From the NCBI GenBank assembly GCA_947644185.1, contig CANRZC010000005.1:1-22537 (forward strand): a DNA stretch of 22,537 nt. Reading direction: 5' to 3'. Below the pieces are notes generated by a model that searched no databases, was not told the origin of the DNA, and saw only the letters and a program-made list of their open reading frames with translations. The translations under genes were made by a program, and so were the position numbers. Of this stretch, positions 22,354 through 22,537 are shown one piece after another. Source of the stretch: an uncultured Acetatifactor sp. Its GTDB lineage: Bacteria; Bacillota; Clostridia; Lachnospirales; Lachnospiraceae. Each line of letters starts with the position of its first letter. Position 1 is the stretch's first letter.

Positions 22354-22537
22354 ATGGCAAAGATATTCGCAGATCTGAAAGCATTTCTTCTATCGCGCAG
22401 CTTACAGAAACGTATTTTTCTGGTGGTGCTGATGGCTGGGATTGTGCCCAGTATTATCATGCGCTATGGCATTTTGGAAAATTATGAGGAGCGTTCCGTA
22501 CAGCAGCGTATTTCTACGGTCCAGAATCAGCTTATGA
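22354..22537 (+). CDS. Sensor histidine kinase N-terminus, partial
   Basis: The frame is open from an ATG at 22354 to the window edge (61 codons). A basic-amphipathic start is followed by a hydrophobic helix (about 21-40) with a proline in the middle, then a charged segment rich in Glu, Arg and Gln. This is the usual first transmembrane helix and start of the extracytoplasmic sensor of a kinase partnered with the regulator upstream. The kinase core lies outside the window, so identity rests on position and this N-terminal pattern. The ribosome site is loosely GGAG at 11 bp or AGGAAAAGG close by. Confidence 0.6.
   Translation, partial: MAKIFADLKAFLLSRSLQKRIFLVVLMAGIVPSIIMRYGILENYEERSVQQRISTVQNQLM

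Overview
The window reads as chromosomal DNA of a Gram-positive Clostridia, most likely a Lachnospiraceae-type gut anaerobe. This is inferred from gene content: a BceAB-type peptide-sensing transporter with an intramembrane-sensing kinase, a YesM/YesN two-component pair next to LplB/LplC/LplA-type sugar transport genes, a bifunctional ArgJ, purine-rich Shine-Dalgarno sites and balanced base composition. I see no tRNA, rRNA, CRISPR array, transposase or integrase.

Region 1 (1-2650, minus strand) holds a BceAB-type ABC transporter: an ATPase, and an FtsX-fold permease that runs off the left edge. Region 2 (2657-11147) is a carbohydrate cassette. YesM-like kinase and YesN-like regulator genes lie on the minus strand. 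Divergent from them, on the plus strand, are two sugar permeases, a lipoprotein binding protein and a cytoplasmic clan GH-D (alpha-galactosidase-like) hydrolase. The cassette has no ATPase of its own. Region 3 (11133-12829, minus strand) holds a BceS-like kinase and a BceR-like regulator. Their 3' end overlaps the hydrolase gene tail to tail by 15 bp.

Region 4 (13139-20763, plus strand) is an arginine (ornithine) biosynthesis operon: argC, a pyridoxamine-phosphate-oxidase-fold gene, a GNAT acetyltransferase, argJ, argB and argD. It is followed by an unusual solute-binding protein without a lipobox and a YdcZ-type small membrane protein. ArgR-box-like sites crowd the argC promoter. Region 5 (20844 to the right edge, plus strand) holds a ComEA-like lipoprotein with its own promoter, then an OmpR-family regulator and the start of its sensor kinase.

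The most interesting reading is that regions 1 and 3 are the two halves of one BceRS-BceAB peptide-resistance module. All four genes lie on the same strand in the canonical order R, S, A, B, but the sugar cassette separates the halves by about 8.6 kb with very tight junctions. A dyad of GAAAGAT half-sites lies just upstream of the bceA promoter and related half-sites recur in the bceR leader, which suggests the halves may still be linked by regulation. A second possible regulatory link is the TGACCA-type element, found at both divergent yesN/lplB promoters and again upstream of the hydrolase promoter.
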